From the NCBI GenBank assembly GCA_030340625.1, contig JAOPHQ010002288.1, forward strand, positions 62,001-126,000: a stretch of DNA of 64,000 nt. The letters run 5' to 3'. The notes beneath the pieces are model-generated. The model was not told the origin of the DNA and ran no database searches. It worked only from the letters and a program-made list of their open reading frames with translations. Positions 60,176 to 64,000 of this stretch are shown in pieces (within the stretch, counting starts at the first letter, position 1; each line of letters begins with the position of its first letter). The position numbers and the translations under genes were made by a program. The stretch is from Merluccius polli. Lineage: Eukaryota; Chordata; Actinopteri; Gadiformes; Merlucciidae.

Positions 60176-62440
60176 AGTCCCGTTCAACCTTATGGCTCTA
60201 AGGCACACGCACACTCATACTTTTTCAGCCTGGATCACGGCCTCCCAGACAGTGTGACACCTCCTGCCCTTGTTTTTGCTGTGTCCTCTCGATCTGGTCA
60301 CAGTATGGTAACATCCGCTATTCTGACCCCATCACCTGTGTGACAATGCCTTGTGGTGGCTTGATTAGGACCCTGCTAGAGTCTTCGACAAGCAGATGAC
60401 TCGTGAGCTTAACCTTAAGAAGGAAACTTAGGAGAAGCTCATTCATTAGGTGCCTGGTGTCTGTTGGCTTGTCTCTTATCAGAATGAAGCGTCATGAAAG
60501 GGAGGGTTCAGAGACATGTCAACAGGAGTCACCCCCCACCAATCACAAACAGATAATATAGTCCAACAGGTATGACACATGCTGAAATGTCCATATTGCA
60601 TCTACATATTGGCACACAACAAGGAAAAAACATGTTTTCCCAAGTTACACATGTTTAATATTCTGTGACATGGCATCAAACACAGATCGTACAGTATTAT
60701 TTGTTTAAACTTAAGTTGATTTCAATGCAGTTTTCAGAAAACATTTCACTTCCTTAACAGGGAAGGGATTCTCATCTATGTTCACCTTTGTCCTCAGCCA
60801 TCCGTTGTTTGTTACTATTGATTAGTACGACTGATAACGTATGTTTGCAAATAGACTTTGCCTGGGCCCCATTTGATTCAGATAGCGCAGACCCGCAAGA
60901 TAGCTTTTGTTTCTCAAAAATATGCCCTACTGCAATGGAATTATATTACAATTGACAATCCACAAGCATTGGTAAAAAGGGCTTACTCTATATTATGTTC
61001 TTTTATCAAAACTATGTATAAATTAAATGAGAAAGCAAATCATAATATTAGAATAGTTAGGTGTTAGACTCTGTAGGCCTATTCATGTATGCTTCTCTTA
61101 AGTTGTTTCAGTACAGTTTCATTAAATTATACTTTAATATTTTCCTTGCCTACTGTGAGCATCTTAATACTTTTCAAACACTGACAAATTAAAAGAAGTG
61201 TCTAGCGCAAGCCCTAGCGCTACAAGAAAATGTGTTTTAAAGAAGTATGCCTAAAAGGCAGGTATACATGTGAATGTTGTCATAGAAATGTTTTTTTTTA
61301 ATTTTTTTTTACTAATTATAACAAATTATATGTCAGACCACATATGAGTTTTGCCCAGTACCGATATCTATCATACTTTAGTGTAATGGGATTTCCTGGT
61401 GAGTGACACTCCTTCCCTGAATGTCATGCTGGGCTTCGGGTCAGACCTCACCGGGCACTGCCTCCTACGCTCTTCAGGTGATCGATGGATGGAAGTGGTG
61501 ATGGCAGGACTGTAGCCTGGACTTCCCTGCCCACTCAGTCTCACCACAACAGCTATACAGGATTACATATAACACTTAACATTTCTCACATGGGATTCTT
61601 TTTCTTTGCAGTATGCAACAGGAGTGCTTTATTAGTTCATATTTTGCCAAATATATTTTGGTTCTTTTTATGCCAAACGGAGATGTTATTTTAACTAGTG
61701 AAAAATTGACTCCAGATTATTAGATTTTTAATGTTAATAATGTACTATTACGATGATGACTGGCAAGATGTACTTGGCCCACTAGGGGGCGACAAAGTAT
61801 AACCTATAGAGACGCCAAGGCAGAAAAGGAGTGCGAACGACCACATTTGCTCTCATCTTGCCTGGACATAATGAAACCTAATCTTTTTAATAAAACCTAA
61901 TCATGTTAGGTTCTTCCTTTTCAAGAAATTGGGAACTGAGTTGAGTAGGAGACTCACATTTGATCTCGATAGGAATGGCATCGATTCGTGTGCAATATAC
62001 TGTGCATGCAGATAGAATAGGACAGTGAAGCTAAGCTTCCAATGCGAGTTGCAAGAGAGATGACGTCCAGATAGTGGCGAAAATAAGAGTTGTCAGCAGG
62101 TTTGACACAGTATATGCATTACACATCTGCACATATTTAGTGCACTAGGTAAGAATTCAGATGCGTCAAGTTATCGGAGGATGGCACACTGAAAATGAAC
62201 TCACTATTATCTGTGTGTAAAATTCAGCTCAATTTTGGCTCTAATGTGATAACTTTTTAAATGAGATTCAGAAACTCTACCTTGAACATATACTGTTTGT
62301 GGTTAGAGTCATCATTAATTGATACAGCAATATCAATAATAAATGCAACACATAGGATTCGATTGATGTTTGAAGATAAGCACCAAAGACTTCTTTCGCA
62401 TTTGCTAAATTCCTGATCTTGTTTGGACTCTGAAGTCTGA
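60176..62440. other. Sequence upstream of hnf4b, promoter not resolved
   Basis: The region 5' of the hnf4b start codon is presumably 5'UTR or promoter. I cannot identify a TATA box or a non-coding first exon with confidence, and no other gene is recognised. Confidence 0.4.
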
Positions 62441-62442
62441 AC

Positions 62443-62606
62443 CAGTCAATCTGAACCAGTCAGTTTGCTAGTCAATCTGGACCAGTCAGTTTGCTAGTCA
62501 GTCTGAACCAGTCAGTTCCCTAGTCAGTCTGAACCAGTCGGTTCGCTAGTCAGTCTAAACCAGTCAGTTCTCTAGTCAGTCTGAATCAGTCAGTTCTCTA
62601 GTCATT
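62443..62606. repeat. 26-bp minisatellite upstream of hnf4b
   Basis: About six copies of GTCAGTCTGAACCAGTCAGT plus T(T/C)(G/C/T)CTA, in head-to-tail order with scattered substitutions. Confidence 0.9.
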
Positions 62607-64000
62607 TCTTGCACCTTGGGAGAAGCCGTCTTCTCTCTGACCGTGTGACCTCTGCTTCTTCTGTCTACCACACTGTCTTCCTGTCAATCTCTGTGCTTGG
62701 AGAAACACCAACTCAGACCCTCCTGTTAATAATTAATACCATTTCACAATAACAAATTCCTACATACCTGTCATGTTATGAGGAAAATAGCAATGTAGAG
62801 TAATGTATACTGGTGAATAGAATTCAAAAGACATTCAGAAATTGGTCAAGAACATTGCTCTGGAAGGGGTTGTCTGATCGAAACATTTAAAATGAGGCGT
62901 GACACGCACATCATCCGATCCGATCATCCGAGAACTCCTAATGTAGAAAGGGAAAACAGAAAAGTGAAGAAAAGACGAGAAAGAAATGAATGAAACATCA
63001 TTGCCCCCCCCCTTCCTCTTACAGAAATTGGGCTACGACTAAAACAAAGCAGCAAAAACTGGTTATAAAAGCATGGTACGCGTATGATTTAGTGAGGCGA
63101 TAAAGAATGGAAAGGTGGCCATCCATCATGGAAGCCAGCTCACTGGGAGAGAAGCTGTCACAGACTGCACCGGGTGTGGCAGGCTTTTGTAGACGGCCTC
63201 CAAGAGAGCCTACAATTGACCCCAGAAGCAGCGTGATCCGATGTGCATTCCAGATGGACCTAGGTGGAAGCATGTCTACAACCATCGATGGGCGGAGAGA
63301 ACGCTTGGTCTTCAATCCTTCAAAAGGGCATCTGTGCTTTCAACAAAACATTTAATGGAGCATTGAGCCAAATCCGAACATTGCAAAAGGAGCCTTGAAG
63401 ACCAAGGGGTTTGATGGAAACACAGAGGGACCACATTTTGTATCTGGTCCGAGATTTGATGTTCATGAGATTGCATTCACTGTATTGAACTGCAAAAAAC
63501 AACAACATGAAGCGTCGCATAGAAAGCAGAGTTAAGATAGCTACAGCTTATTTGTCATTAGAGAAGAGGAAGAATAATAGTAAAATGAGGCAATGTAGGT
63601 CAGTCACGATTCTCAACTAAAAAAATACACCACATAAATTACATTGGCAAGTAAAATGTGTTATTATTGTGCAATAGTTAATAATAATATTACATATATT
63701 TACATAATATCCAGTAACCAATTTGAACTTGAAAACAACTTGAGATTTTTGTTGGTTATCGTAGAATTACAGTAACTACTAATGGAACTGACTGATGTGG
63801 ACTTTTAAAAACAAGTGTTTGAACAAAATCCTAATTGTAAACAAGATGACACCATCTCACTCATTACAACATCATCACTTGGGCTATCAATCTAAAATAA
63901 CGAGTATTTGCAAGCAAATTAAAAACCTCACATAGAAATGACCATATCACTAACTCACAGTCACTGATGTGTGAAGCTATTGATGTGCATATGTAAACGT
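62607..64000. other. Unassigned sequence at window end
   Basis: Both strands carry ORFs of 82-98 codons at 63019-63355 that overlap each other and match nothing I recognise. The sequence there is less AT-rich than its surroundings. No gene call is made. Confidence 0.4.

Overview
The window reads as a teleost (ray-finned fish) nuclear chromosome. It has intron-rich vertebrate genes with GT-AG introns, long dinucleotide microsatellites, many minisatellites and nested fish-type transposons. I see no bacterial features. The species cannot be fixed from the sequence alone.

Three protein-coding genes are supported, and their exon phases join consistently. (1) Positions 470-7065, plus strand: the last five coding exons of usp10, the deubiquitinase, with its catalytic His box; the gene begins upstream of the window. 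(2) About 12990-25450, plus strand: complete crispld2, with a TATA promoter, a non-coding first exon and 14 coding exons (14726-24050). It predicts a 516-residue secreted protein with a signal peptide, a CAP/SCP domain and two LCCL domains. (3) Positions 60175 down to 44365, minus strand: complete hnf4b (NR2A3-type nuclear receptor), 10 coding exons, 459 residues. crispld2 and hnf4b are convergent and separated by about 19 kb of repeat-rich DNA.

usp10-crispld2 linkage matches human 16q24.1. The crispld2-hnf4b pairing parallels the human pairs R3HDML-HNF4A and CRISPLD1-HNF4G, so this is the HNF4/CRISPLD paralogon with its HNF4B member, which mammals lack. The three genes are not an operon and no shared pathway is implied.

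The rest is repeat ecology. A full-length APE-type LINE with an open 979-codon ORF sits inside a DD36E Tc1-like transposon, all in hnf4b intron 7. Three copies of a 523-533 bp element each have perfect 9-bp target duplications and an antisense ORF resembling the start of a RecQ-type helicase. One of these is itself split by a 465-bp element with 28-bp terminal inverted repeats. Several hAT-like and TTAA-flanked MITEs and degenerate LINE fragments are also present. The most unusual single feature is in crispld2, where the exon-4/intron-4 boundary, including the 5' splice site, has been tandemly amplified about 12 times.

Positions 60176-64000 (upstream of hnf4b) hold one 26-bp minisatellite and nothing else I can identify.
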